This document shows, piece by piece, positions 45,063-53,362 of a DNA stretch of 64,000 nucleotides. Below the pieces are notes generated by a model. It searched no databases. It saw only the letters and a list, made by a program, of their open reading frames with translations, and was not told where the DNA came from. The DNA lies in NCBI GenBank assembly GCA_002731275.1, contig PCBK01000094.1:1-64000 (forward strand), given 5' to 3'. Source of the DNA: Deltaproteobacteria bacterium (GTDB lineage: Bacteria > Myxococcota_C > UBA6777). The translations under genes were made by a program, and so were the position numbers. Every line of letters starts with the position of its first letter. Positions within the stretch are counted from its first letter, which is position 1.

Positions 45063-46417
45063 ACACGCAACAACATCACTGCATCAGACGTCTAATCAAC
45101 AGGTTCATCGCACCTTTTGGTGTGGCGTGTGTCTTCTTTTCGATGTCTCTTGCAGTCGCAGCTACAAGTAAGAAACAAACACTGCCACAGTGGCCATCCT
45201 ACCAGCAGAAAAAGAGTCTCAATGCGCTGCTCAGCTATGCACACACGCACAACCCAAGCCTCCTGCGACTGAAAAAGATGCTCGCCGTGTACAAACACAA
45301 AGAGCAACAGGTCGCGGCATGGCCCGATCCAATGCTCGGGGTCAAGGGGACAAACTTCCCTATGCCCTCGTTCGATCCAACACAGACAGCGATGAGCGGG
45401 ATCACATACTCTGTCTCACAACGCTTTCCTATCTCCGGTCGATTGTCCCTGCAAAAAACCCTCGCCTCTTACAACACAGCGCTTGTCAAAGCAGCGATGA
45501 GAGAAAAAGAGCACTGGCTCTCCTTCGCCCTTCACGAAGCCCTCCACAATCTGCGAGACTTACGTCAGGCGCTCACGATCGAACACCAACTCTACCATCT
45601 GACAGAACAAGCCGCGTCTGTCGCGCGCACCAAGTACACTGTCAACCGCGCACCACAACAACATGTCTTTCAGGCCCAAACAGCGCTCTCATCGATACGC
45701 GAACGCATGGTCATCCTGTTGTCCAAGGCACAGATCTGGCAGCACAAACTCTCGCGTGTGCTCGGTCATACCAAGACAACCTTCTACGCACTGCCTCCTG
45801 CGCCGCAATTCAAGACGCTGCTGACAGAGACACAAGTCCTCACACGCGCACACAAACAACGTGGGCAGATTCAACGTCTTCACATCCTCTCAAAACAAGC
45901 GAAACAACTGCTCGCCCTCTCCAAAGCTCGTTACTGGCCTGATCTAACGGTGGAGCTCTCTGTCAGACAACGTTTTCGGAATCCTGTCGATACAGGTGCC
46001 CCCTTTATCTCCTTGGGTCTAAAGCTCCCCATTCCCACGCTGGGAAATAGCGGCAGAGAGGGGCTGAGTAAGGAGGCTATGGCACGTCATCAGTGGGCCC
46101 AAAAACGCATCCAAGAGCTTCACACAAGCTACCGAACACAGGCCGCGATCCTGCGTACACGTATCGCCCTGTACAAGAAGCAGCTCGACATCGCGACAAA
46201 ACACACCCTACCACTCGCGAGACAAACGTATCGCGCAACACTTCAACAATACCAAGTCGACAAGAGCGACTTTCTCACGTTACTCTCGAACCTTCAAACG
46301 ATGTATATTGAGATCCGCAAGATCCAAAAATTACGCACAAAGCGATATATCGCCCTCGAACGCCTTCATGCACTCGCAGGAGATCTATCATTGACTCACA
46401 AAAGGAGAACCAAATGA
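45059..46417 (+). CDS. cusC: TolC-family outer-membrane efflux protein (CusC)
   Basis: A 452-aa outer-membrane channel subunit. The signal peptide ends in AVAA near residue 36. The long helical repeats are typical of TolC proteins: ISYSVSQRFPISGRLSLQKTLA in the first half and SLGLKLPIPTLGNSGREGLSKEA in the second. It completes the CusABC tripartite pump. The ATG at 45059 overlaps the cusA stop; a longer in-frame extension runs into cusA. The 3' end overlaps the DUF3347-like lipoprotein gene by 4 bp. Confidence 0.9.
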   Translation: MNTQQHHCIRRLINRFIAPFGVACVFFSMSLAVAATSKKQTLPQWPSYQQKKSLNALLSYAHTHNPSLLRLKKMLAVYKHKEQQVAAWPDPMLGVKGTNFPMPSFDPTQTAMSGITYSVSQRFPISGRLSLQKTLASYNTALVKAAMREKEHWLSFALHEALHNLRDLRQALTIEHQLYHLTEQAASVARTKYTVNRAPQQHVFQAQTALSSIRERMVILLSKAQIWQHKLSRVLGHTKTTFYALPPAPQFKTLLTETQVLTRAHKQRGQIQRLHILSKQAKQLLALSKARYWPDLTVELSVRQRFRNPVDTGAPFISLGLKLPIPTLGNSGREGLSKEAMARHQWAQKRIQELHTSYRTQAAILRTRIALYKKQLDIATKHTLPLARQTYRATLQQYQVDKSDFLTLLSNLQTMYIEIRKIQKLRTKRYIALERLHALAGDLSLTHKRRTK

Positions 46418-46977
46418 ACCGAAATGTACTCACAATGGCACTCGTCTGTCTCTTCACCCTGACAGGTTGTCCCCAAAAAAACAAAGGACATGATCACAAG
46501 GGACACGACCACAAAGGACATAAACACAAAACCCGCTCAACACCACGCAAGGCCGCAAAGCCAGCAACACGTGCAAAAGCGCCCAAACAAGATCTCACAA
46601 GTCAGTATGAAGTGGTCCGCAAAGCCCTCGCAGCAGATGACCTCAAGGCGACACTCGCAGGTGCAAAAGCGCTCGGAGCATGGGCCGCCACAATGAAAAC
46701 ATCACCACAAGCAAAGACCTACACAGAGATCGCCGCAGCCGCAAAGAAGCTCGCTGCAACTAAGGACTTCGCGGCTGCACGGCTCGCCTTTGGCGACCTC
46801 TCCAAACACACCATCACGCTGCTCACTGCGACAAAACAAACCAAAGGCCTCACAGCATACTCATGCCCTATGGCCAAAGGATATAAGAAGTGGTTGCAAG
46901 CAGACAATGATATGGCCAACCCATACATGGGCAAAAGAATGCTTAAGTGTGGTGGCAAGACAACCCTCATCCCCTAG
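46414..46977 (+). CDS. His-rich lipoprotein with a DUF3347-like domain
   Basis: A 187-aa lipoprotein (lipobox TLTGC). A His-rich stretch, GHDHKGHDHKGHKHK, follows, likely binding metal. A DUF3347-like domain ends in AYSCPMAKGYKKWLQ and PYMGKRMLKCGG, matching the two domains at the end of the CusB-like protein. It is the last gene of the Cus operon and starts within the cusC stop. A periplasmic copper/silver chaperone or buffer is the likely role, by inference from the operon and motifs. Confidence 0.85.
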   Translation: MNRNVLTMALVCLFTLTGCPQKNKGHDHKGHDHKGHKHKTRSTPRKAAKPATRAKAPKQDLTSQYEVVRKALAADDLKATLAGAKALGAWAATMKTSPQAKTYTEIAAAAKKLAATKDFAAARLAFGDLSKHTITLLTATKQTKGLTAYSCPMAKGYKKWLQADNDMANPYMGKRMLKCGGKTTLIP

Positions 46978-47008
46978 CAGACTTCACTCTACACCCTCGC
47001 CTTTTTCA

Positions 47009-47079
47009 CCAACACCCCCTTCTTTTTGGACATCCGGGATATCCCAGCCCACATCAAACTCAAAGAAAAAGGAGCTTGA
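47009..47079 (+). pseudogene. Remnant of a SET-protein gene, internally deleted
   Basis: 47009-47052 closely matches the start region of the SET-domain gene (around 49660-49704, CCTTCTTTT...GGACATxCGGGAxATC), and 47059-47079 is identical to its last 21 coding bases (CTCAAAGAAAAAGGAGCTTG plus A). About 630 bases between are missing. It appears to be a decayed duplicate of the gene 2.5 kb away. Confidence 0.65.
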
Positions 47080-47133
47080 TATTGGAGAATACTGGGAAGT
47101 GGGTAAAGGTTTAGGCTTTTCCAGGAGAAAGCT

Positions 47134-47634
47134 TTACTTGTCTTCGGCGAATTTGACTTCGTGCCTACCGAGATCCTGGGTCATCTTTGTATCTGACGTA
47201 AACTTGATTGGGATGCTCAAAATGTCTTCGTGTTCTATCGCGTTTCGAGTTGTGTTTCCGTTATAAGCGATGATGGTCAGTTCGACCTCCCAGTTTTTTT
47301 TCTGTCGAAATCGTTCGAGAACAGGCTCCGGAATGCCATACATTTGAAAAGTGAGTGTGTTTATGAGGACAAGAGTGCATTCATCTGTTTGTTTTGTTGA
47401 AAATGCAAAGTGACCACCATACTTTTCAACTTTCACATACATCCCTTTGATAGATCGGCTGTTTGGGAATTTGTTTGGATCTTTCATGAAAAAGATGTTG
47501 TTTGAAGTTTTTCTGTACAGGCAGAGGGATGCATTGACAGGAATCATGAGATCCCCAAATCGGTGCCCATCTGTTGTGGGACCAGGACAACCAGTGCATA
47601 GAAGGCACATAAGCAAAGTCATGATTTTGTACAT
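47134..47634 (-). CDS. Hypothetical lipoprotein
   Basis: A 166-aa lipoprotein (lipobox LLCTGC, then PGPTTDG). The mature part looks like a single all-beta domain (MYVKVEKYGGHFAFST, WEVELTIIAYNGNTTRN). No family is recognised. GGAG lies before the ATG at 47634. The gene is flanked by convergent Cus operon remnants on one side and is divergent from the beta-helix lipoprotein. Confidence 0.7.
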   Translation of the reverse strand: MYKIMTLLMCLLCTGCPGPTTDGHRFGDLMIPVNASLCLYRKTSNNIFFMKDPNKFPNSRSIKGMYVKVEKYGGHFAFSTKQTDECTLVLINTLTFQMYGIPEPVLERFRQKKNWEVELTIIAYNGNTTRNAIEHEDILSIPIKFTSDTKMTQDLGRHEVKFAEDK

Positions 47635-47852
47635 GAGAAGACTCCATTAATTACATGAGTGGGCTGGTATGGAGAGAATGTTTGCAGCACCTGAGTTGAT
47701 GGTCAAGTTGATTTGGTAGCTTTTGTTATGGCAAGTCATATGCTCCCACACAAGTATTTTCGCCAAGAACATCCCCCTCCCTGTTGCCACAACCCTACCT
47801 TCTCGATTACAAAGAAAGAAGAAAGTCCACTCCAACGCAAAGGATTGTATCC

Positions 47853-49448
47853 ATGACGCGACTTCTTCTCCCTGCTTCATTTATCGCGCTGTTTTGTTTA
47901 CTGTTGATGCCCGGCTGCCCCGGAGGTATCTCCAGTGAGTTCTTCCTCAATGAGTCCACCAAAGAACAACCCAGCGCAGACACAAACACACCTGACGCCG
48001 CAACCCAAGAACAAACCCCACCCGATACACCGACACAAAAAGACACCGCAAACGAACCCACACAACAGCCAGACGAACCCTCAACACCAGAGGAGCCTTC
48101 CTCAACGCCAGAGGAGCCGACATCAACACCAGAGGAATCCTCTTCAACGCCAGAGGAGCCTGTGGCAGAAGTCGCACCAGAACCCCAACCTGAACCCACG
48201 CCGGAAAAAGAACCGCCAGTCAATCGATGTTCACAAGTCAAACCTCCTGTCGCGACAGGACAGACACTGACACTCTCACCAGGACAGACCCTACTCTCGG
48301 TCCTCAAACAGGCCAGTGACGGCGATCAGATTGAGGTCAAACAAGGCACGTATCCCTACGAAAAAATCACGGGTATCACGTTCAAAAAACACGTCATCAT
48401 CAAGGCCGCGAAGGGTGCGACAGTGACATTCGAAGGAATGGACTGGCAAAATTGCGCCTACATCGCCTTTGAAGACATCCGTATTCGCAAAAAGACCATC
48501 GGATTCAGGGACTGCAAAAACATCTGGTTTTACAAAGTCGATATCGACTTGGGGACAGCCTCTCAATCTGGATTGGCTGTCGTCGGGAGCGGCAAAACAA
48601 CCTCCTGCGCAGAGCTAGATGTCCATCACTCTCGGATCAGTGGAGGACAACGGACGATCTTTATCCGCACAAACTTCAACGTCGACAATGTCTGGTGCCA
48701 CAACATCCGCTTTAGCTACAACACACTCGAATGCGGCACAAACAATTGCTTCCAATTTTCGGGCGTCCGAGACGCACAGATCCACAACAACGACATCAAG
48801 ACCATCGGCGGTGGTGTCGGTGTCCTCCTCGCAGGAGCGACCCGAATCGACATCCGACGCAACACCATCAAAGGCGACAAGAGCAAAAAGTTCGGCTACG
48901 GGATGAACATCGCGACGCCAGGGAAAGAGTGGGACAACTTCAACAATGTGAAGTACATGATCAGCAGCGACGTCACTGTTGCCAACAACCTGATCACAGA
49001 GTGGAGTGGCCACGGCATCGCGCTCAACGGTACAAAGAAGATCTATATCTACAACAACACGATCTTCGACAACAAATACAACTCCATTCAATTTGTCCGT
49101 CGCACTCCGCACGATAAGGCCGGAAATGTCATCCTCACAGGCAACACACAGATTAGCCTGTGGAACAATATTATGAACAAAGTCGTCCTCGCGTCCGGTG
49201 AATCACGCCCCACACTCGAATCCAACAACCTCGTCAAGACGAGCGGTGGCGCAGGCAAAAACCTGATCAAGGCGGACCCGATGTTCGTCGGTGGTGGTGA
49301 TTACAGTTTGATGTCTGGCAGCCCCGCGATTGACAAAGGGCTCGTCAACAAGGACACACCCAAGCTCGATCTGTACAACACTCCACGAGACAGCAAGCCA
49401 GACATAGGCGCGATCGAGGCAGGTAGCCAACCTGCGACCTGCCCCTGA
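47853..49448 (+). CDS. Lipoprotein with right-handed beta-helix domain
   Basis: A 531-aa lipoprotein (lipobox LMPGC). A low-complexity linker at about residues 30-125 carries STPEEP-type repeats. The remainder is a parallel beta helix: repeated turns with Asn-rich ladders (LECGTNNCFQF, IHNNDIKTIGG, VANNLITEWSGHG, YIYNNTIFDNKYN), as in pectate-lyase-like and carbohydrate-active proteins. No catalytic residues can be assigned confidently, so it may bind or cleave a polysaccharide at the cell surface. The ATG at 47853 has AAGGA upstream; a longer extension is unsupported. Confidence 0.82.
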   Translation: MTRLLLPASFIALFCLLLMPGCPGGISSEFFLNESTKEQPSADTNTPDAATQEQTPPDTPTQKDTANEPTQQPDEPSTPEEPSSTPEEPTSTPEESSSTPEEPVAEVAPEPQPEPTPEKEPPVNRCSQVKPPVATGQTLTLSPGQTLLSVLKQASDGDQIEVKQGTYPYEKITGITFKKHVIIKAAKGATVTFEGMDWQNCAYIAFEDIRIRKKTIGFRDCKNIWFYKVDIDLGTASQSGLAVVGSGKTTSCAELDVHHSRISGGQRTIFIRTNFNVDNVWCHNIRFSYNTLECGTNNCFQFSGVRDAQIHNNDIKTIGGGVGVLLAGATRIDIRRNTIKGDKSKKFGYGMNIATPGKEWDNFNNVKYMISSDVTVANNLITEWSGHGIALNGTKKIYIYNNTIFDNKYNSIQFVRRTPHDKAGNVILTGNTQISLWNNIMNKVVLASGESRPTLESNNLVKTSGGAGKNLIKADPMFVGGGDYSLMSGSPAIDKGLVNKDTPKLDLYNTPRDSKPDIGAIEAGSQPATCP

Positions 49449-49501
49449 TAGCCCTCCCTCACCTCCCTCCACAATACGATCCACACAACAGGAGTCCACA
49501 A

Positions 49502-50350
49502 GTGAAGAACGACACACCACAAGAGTTCCACGCAGATGAAGCACAACGAGCGCTCGATCAAATGGACGAGTTTATGGTCTTTTTGCAACAAGAGATCGAA
49601 AAAGAGGGCAAAAAGCTCCAACACATGAAAGACAATCGACAGCGTTGGCGTGAAGACCACCCAACCCCCCCTTCTTTTGTGGACATTCGGGACATCTCAG
49701 CCTATATCCAAGCACACAACAACCCATATATCCGCTTAGAGACGCATCCAGAAAAAGGTCGCATCCTCAAGGCAAACAAGTCCTTTGACGAAGGAGAGGT
49801 GCTCTTCGTCGAGGACGCTGTCGTGTTCGCCTCTGATAAAGCGTATGCTCTGCTCAAAGACGAACTGGACGTGTTGTTTGAAGCCTGGATCGTGGTCCAC
49901 GCGATGGGACAAGCAGACACCCAACTGGAGGAGGTGATCTTTGATCTGGCAAACGTCCACGAGGACAGGAATACAGACGTCGCTTCGATCGTCGAATCTC
50001 TACGAGAGAGAGGTATTGTCGCGGATGAGAGGCGTTCGGCGCTCGAAGTCGCGCAATTGATGGGGATCTGTCAGACCAACGCCTTCGAGTTCATCGAAGG
50101 AGAGGACACCAAAAGAGGCTTGTTCCCGCTCTCGGCGATGTTATCCCATAGTTGCGTCCCAAACGCAGTCTATGCATTTGAAGGAGAGACACTCTTCATG
50201 CACGCACTTGCACCCATCGAGGCAGGAGACGAGATCGCGAGCAGCTACATCAAACAGCATATGACGATGGAGGATCGTCAAAAAGAATTGTTGAGTCGAT
50301 ATGGCTTTGTTTGTCGATGCGAAGCCTGCCTCAAAGAAAAAGGAGCTTGA
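49502..50350 (+). CDS. SET-domain protein (SMYD-like arrangement)
   Basis: A 282-aa protein with a coiled-coil N terminus (about residues 10-45). A split SET domain follows, starting with LETHPEKGRILKANKSFDEGE and containing the signature LSHSCVPNAVYAF. A post-SET cysteine cluster, CRCEAC, closes the protein and would bind zinc with the SET cysteine. SET enzymes transfer methyl groups from S-adenosylmethionine to protein lysines; the target in this organism is unknown. GGAG lies seven bases before the GTG at 49502. Such proteins are much more common in eukaryotes, so horizontal origin is possible. A decayed partial copy lies at 47009-47079. Confidence 0.85.
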   Translation: MKNDTPQEFHADEAQRALDQMDEFMVFLQQEIEKEGKKLQHMKDNRQRWREDHPTPPSFVDIRDISAYIQAHNNPYIRLETHPEKGRILKANKSFDEGEVLFVEDAVVFASDKAYALLKDELDVLFEAWIVVHAMGQADTQLEEVIFDLANVHEDRNTDVASIVESLRERGIVADERRSALEVAQLMGICQTNAFEFIEGEDTKRGLFPLSAMLSHSCVPNAVYAFEGETLFMHALAPIEAGDEIASSYIKQHMTMEDRQKELLSRYGFVCRCEACLKEKGA

Positions 50351-50607
50351 GAAGCGAAGCGATTTGTTTGTGTCAAAATCGTAAGGTCGGCAAAGTCGCT
50401 CTGCACCATGTCCAACATCCACACACAATGACTGTCCAATATCGAGACACGAGACACCTCCCGCCCCACCCAAAAACGACGAAAACAATACAAAACAGAC
50501 ACATACAGACAACTCCTGTGTAGGAACGCCACATGCAGTAGGGGGCGAGTGTCCGGGCAACACCCCCTGACGAAACAAATACACAAACACTACACTGGAG
50601 ATCACTC

Positions 50608-51741
50608 ATGAAAACATTTACTTTGACAAAACGCTTTGCCACCACAATTCTCTTCGTCCTTCTCGCCGTATCCAACCTCACAGGCTGCGCCATGATTGGC
50701 GGTGAACCAGCGCAGGAGTTGGAGTGGGATAGAGACCAAGCCGATCAAGAATACATCGCATCCGCAAAAAACCTCGACACCTACCAAATCAAACCCCTTC
50801 ACAAAGACGCCTACGTCATGATTGTCGGACTCGGACAAAACAAAAAGACCGATAGCTTTGGTAACCCATCCGGAACGAGACCCCGCAATGAGCTCTACAT
50901 CTTCAATACATACAACGAGACATCCACCTTCATCGCTGAGCTTGGAGACAAAGTGAATGACGCCAAACAAACAGCAAAGATCTCACCAGATCGCCGCTGG
51001 ATCGCATTCACTGCAAACTGCGGCGATGACACACCACAACCCACTGTCCCCACAGAATGTATCTGGCTGAGCAGCGTAGATGGAAAATACATCCGCAAGG
51101 TCGGTGGCCCTACAACCTTAAAAGGAACACGCAAAAACGACAAGATCAATATCAAGATCAGAAGCTGGTTCCCAAACAACGACGGTGTCGTCCTTCAGGT
51201 ATACGGAACAGTCTACGACAACAACCTGAAAGCGACACACGTATCCCAAGTCACAGCTTACCGTTTCGAAGCAAGCGAGACGCAAAGCCTCTCACCAAAA
51301 GGTTGCAAATGGACTGACCTCATCGGCCAAAACAAATCTGACTTATTCCTTCAAGTGACAGACTGCTCGAAACAAGAGCAAAATGGATTTTACAAAGTTC
51401 CCGCATCTGACCCCCAATTCTACAAATTGAGCGCAGACAAAGACATCATCGACGCGGCTGTCGCGGCTGATGGGAGGACATTTTACATCGCTCACGACGA
51501 CAACAAATACGTCACCATTAGCAAGTTCGAGAATGGCTCCTTCAAACCGGTCTTCCACTTCAACAAAGACGAAGGCAAGAGAGCGCTGACCTCCTTCACA
51601 CTCTCCACAGATGGCAAAGACCTGATGATCACGGCATACGAAAAAGAACATGACAAGAGCTTGTTTATCCGCGCCAACATCAAAGTCGAAGAAGATGTAA
51701 GACGCTACCGATTCCCAGGACACCTCGTCCACATCCGTTAA
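50608..51741 (+). CDS. Lipoprotein with propeller-like repeats
   Basis: A 377-aa lipoprotein (lipobox LTGC, about Cys27). The mature chain has repeated beta-sheet blades resembling TolB/WD40-like propellers (SPDRRWIAFTANCGDD, DGRTFYIAHDDNKYVTISKF, LSTDGKDLMITAYEKEHD). No enzyme motif is seen. A protein-binding role in the periplasm or at the outer membrane is inferred. GGAG lies seven bases before the ATG. The gene stands between the SET gene and the LRR gene with modest gaps. Confidence 0.75.
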   Translation: MKTFTLTKRFATTILFVLLAVSNLTGCAMIGGEPAQELEWDRDQADQEYIASAKNLDTYQIKPLHKDAYVMIVGLGQNKKTDSFGNPSGTRPRNELYIFNTYNETSTFIAELGDKVNDAKQTAKISPDRRWIAFTANCGDDTPQPTVPTECIWLSSVDGKYIRKVGGPTTLKGTRKNDKINIKIRSWFPNNDGVVLQVYGTVYDNNLKATHVSQVTAYRFEASETQSLSPKGCKWTDLIGQNKSDLFLQVTDCSKQEQNGFYKVPASDPQFYKLSADKDIIDAAVAADGRTFYIAHDDNKYVTISKFENGSFKPVFHFNKDEGKRALTSFTLSTDGKDLMITAYEKEHDKSLFIRANIKVEEDVRRYRFPGHLVHIR

Positions 51742-51863
51742 TCACCTCCTCCAAGACTCCCCCTCCAAAAACCTCCCCTCACACGTAGTTGATCTCTCAC
51801 GCAGACCGGATATACTCACAGACGAAGCCCGGATCAAAGCTCTCCTCACACAGGTCAACACAC

Positions 51864-53354
51864 GTGAACGACCCCACAACACAACAAACCCTCGCCACAC
51901 TACGCACCTGCTTGTCTCAAACGCCTTCCAAAGAGATCTTCGAGTCGATCTGTACAACACTCGATCAATGCGCATCTTCAGACCAGTATGAGACAGCGTT
52001 CAGATACACAGAAGACCACATCAAGACGTGGCCTGCTTCACTCCGAACACGAGACCTTTGGAGATATTGGCCAACATGCCCACATGGCACACCTGCACCT
52101 TCCACTCCACTCTTACGTCACTTCGTCTACCCATCATACATCCAGCTATCCAAAATCAAAGAAGAAAACGCCCTCACACCGCTTGATGATGAAGGACTTC
52201 GCATCCTGATGGCGTCCAATGCACTCGAATGCATCACACACTTCACCTTTGAAAGTCAGCCCTTTCTATCCGCCAAAAGTATCGATTACATCGTAGGCTC
52301 CCCTCATGCCCCAAAGATACAGTTCCTCTCTCTACATGATAGCGATCTGAACGAAGAAGCTGCAACTCCCTTCGCCAATACGAAGAGGCTCAGCGCTCTC
52401 AGACACCTCGACCTTGGTCTCACGCACCCTCCAAAAAAGCGTCCAGAGCATGAGCCCTATTATCACGATGAATCACTCGGTACAACAGGCGCACAAGCAC
52501 TCGCGACAAGCCAACACCTCACTTCGCTGCGCACATTGAATCTGTCCGGACAATCCATCGGCGCGAAAGGTGTTCTCGCACTCGCCCAAGCCCCTCTCCT
52601 CCAAAACCTCGAATCAATCGACCTCAGCCACAACGACATCGCAGGCTTAAGCAACCTCTTCACACGAAATAACATCGACGAATCTGGTCGCAAAAAGGGC
52701 GTTCGGGGATTTTTACAGAGCAGCATCGAACAGCTCATGGGGCCCAACAACATCACGACAAACGGCGCCAACATACTTGCTCGTTCCCCTCATACATCCA
52801 ACCTCAAGAGACTGCGACTCGCTGACAACGCCATCGGAGACGAAGGCGTCATCGCCCTCGCACATTCTCCCTACCTCACAAGACTCAACCACCTCGACCT
52901 CGACAACAATCAATTTGGCGACCTCGGATTACAAGCCCTCTCCAAAGGCAACCAACACCACCTGCACACACTCATCCTCAGCAATAACAAACTGACAGAT
53001 CGCAGCCTCCACGCGCTTACATCATCGGATTCAGTGTTGACACAGCTCACACACCTCGACCTCTCCTGGAATACAAACATCACGTCAGAGGGGCTCGAAC
53101 ACATCGCCCGCTGCGAGCATTTTTCCGGACTCGACGTCCTTGACCTCACAGGGATCCCATTGAAAGGATATGTCGGACATGTTTTGCTCGGCTTCTCTCC
53201 ATTCCTCAAACCTTCTATAAGGCGCGAGCATCTCAACGCTTTGGATGAGGATATCTTGCGACAAGAGGCCCTCAAAAGACACATCCCCATCCCAAAACAC
53301 ACAGAACGTGATACTCTACTCGATGTAATTCTCTCTGCCAACAAACACATATAG
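51864..53354 (+). CDS. Leucine-rich repeat protein (RI-like)
   Basis: A 496-aa soluble protein. The C-terminal 300 residues are ribonuclease-inhibitor-type LRRs of about 24-28 residues (LRTLNLSGQSIGAKGVLALAQ, LESIDLSHNDIAGLS, LNHLDLDNNQFGDLGLQALS). This differs from the LPESFGQL type of the 1892-3388 protein. The N-terminal 170 residues are helical with no known domain. The start is uncertain: the GTG at 51864 has an AGG-containing site, whereas the TTG at 51789 has none. The next gene starts 8 bp after the stop, indicating an operon with the TPR protein. Confidence 0.8.
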   Translation: MNDPTTQQTLATLRTCLSQTPSKEIFESICTTLDQCASSDQYETAFRYTEDHIKTWPASLRTRDLWRYWPTCPHGTPAPSTPLLRHFVYPSYIQLSKIKEENALTPLDDEGLRILMASNALECITHFTFESQPFLSAKSIDYIVGSPHAPKIQFLSLHDSDLNEEAATPFANTKRLSALRHLDLGLTHPPKKRPEHEPYYHDESLGTTGAQALATSQHLTSLRTLNLSGQSIGAKGVLALAQAPLLQNLESIDLSHNDIAGLSNLFTRNNIDESGRKKGVRGFLQSSIEQLMGPNNITTNGANILARSPHTSNLKRLRLADNAIGDEGVIALAHSPYLTRLNHLDLDNNQFGDLGLQALSKGNQHHLHTLILSNNKLTDRSLHALTSSDSVLTQLTHLDLSWNTNITSEGLEHIARCEHFSGLDVLDLTGIPLKGYVGHVLLGFSPFLKPSIRREHLNALDEDILRQEALKRHIPIPKHTERDTLLDVILSANKHI

Positions 53355-53362
53355 AGGAAGAC

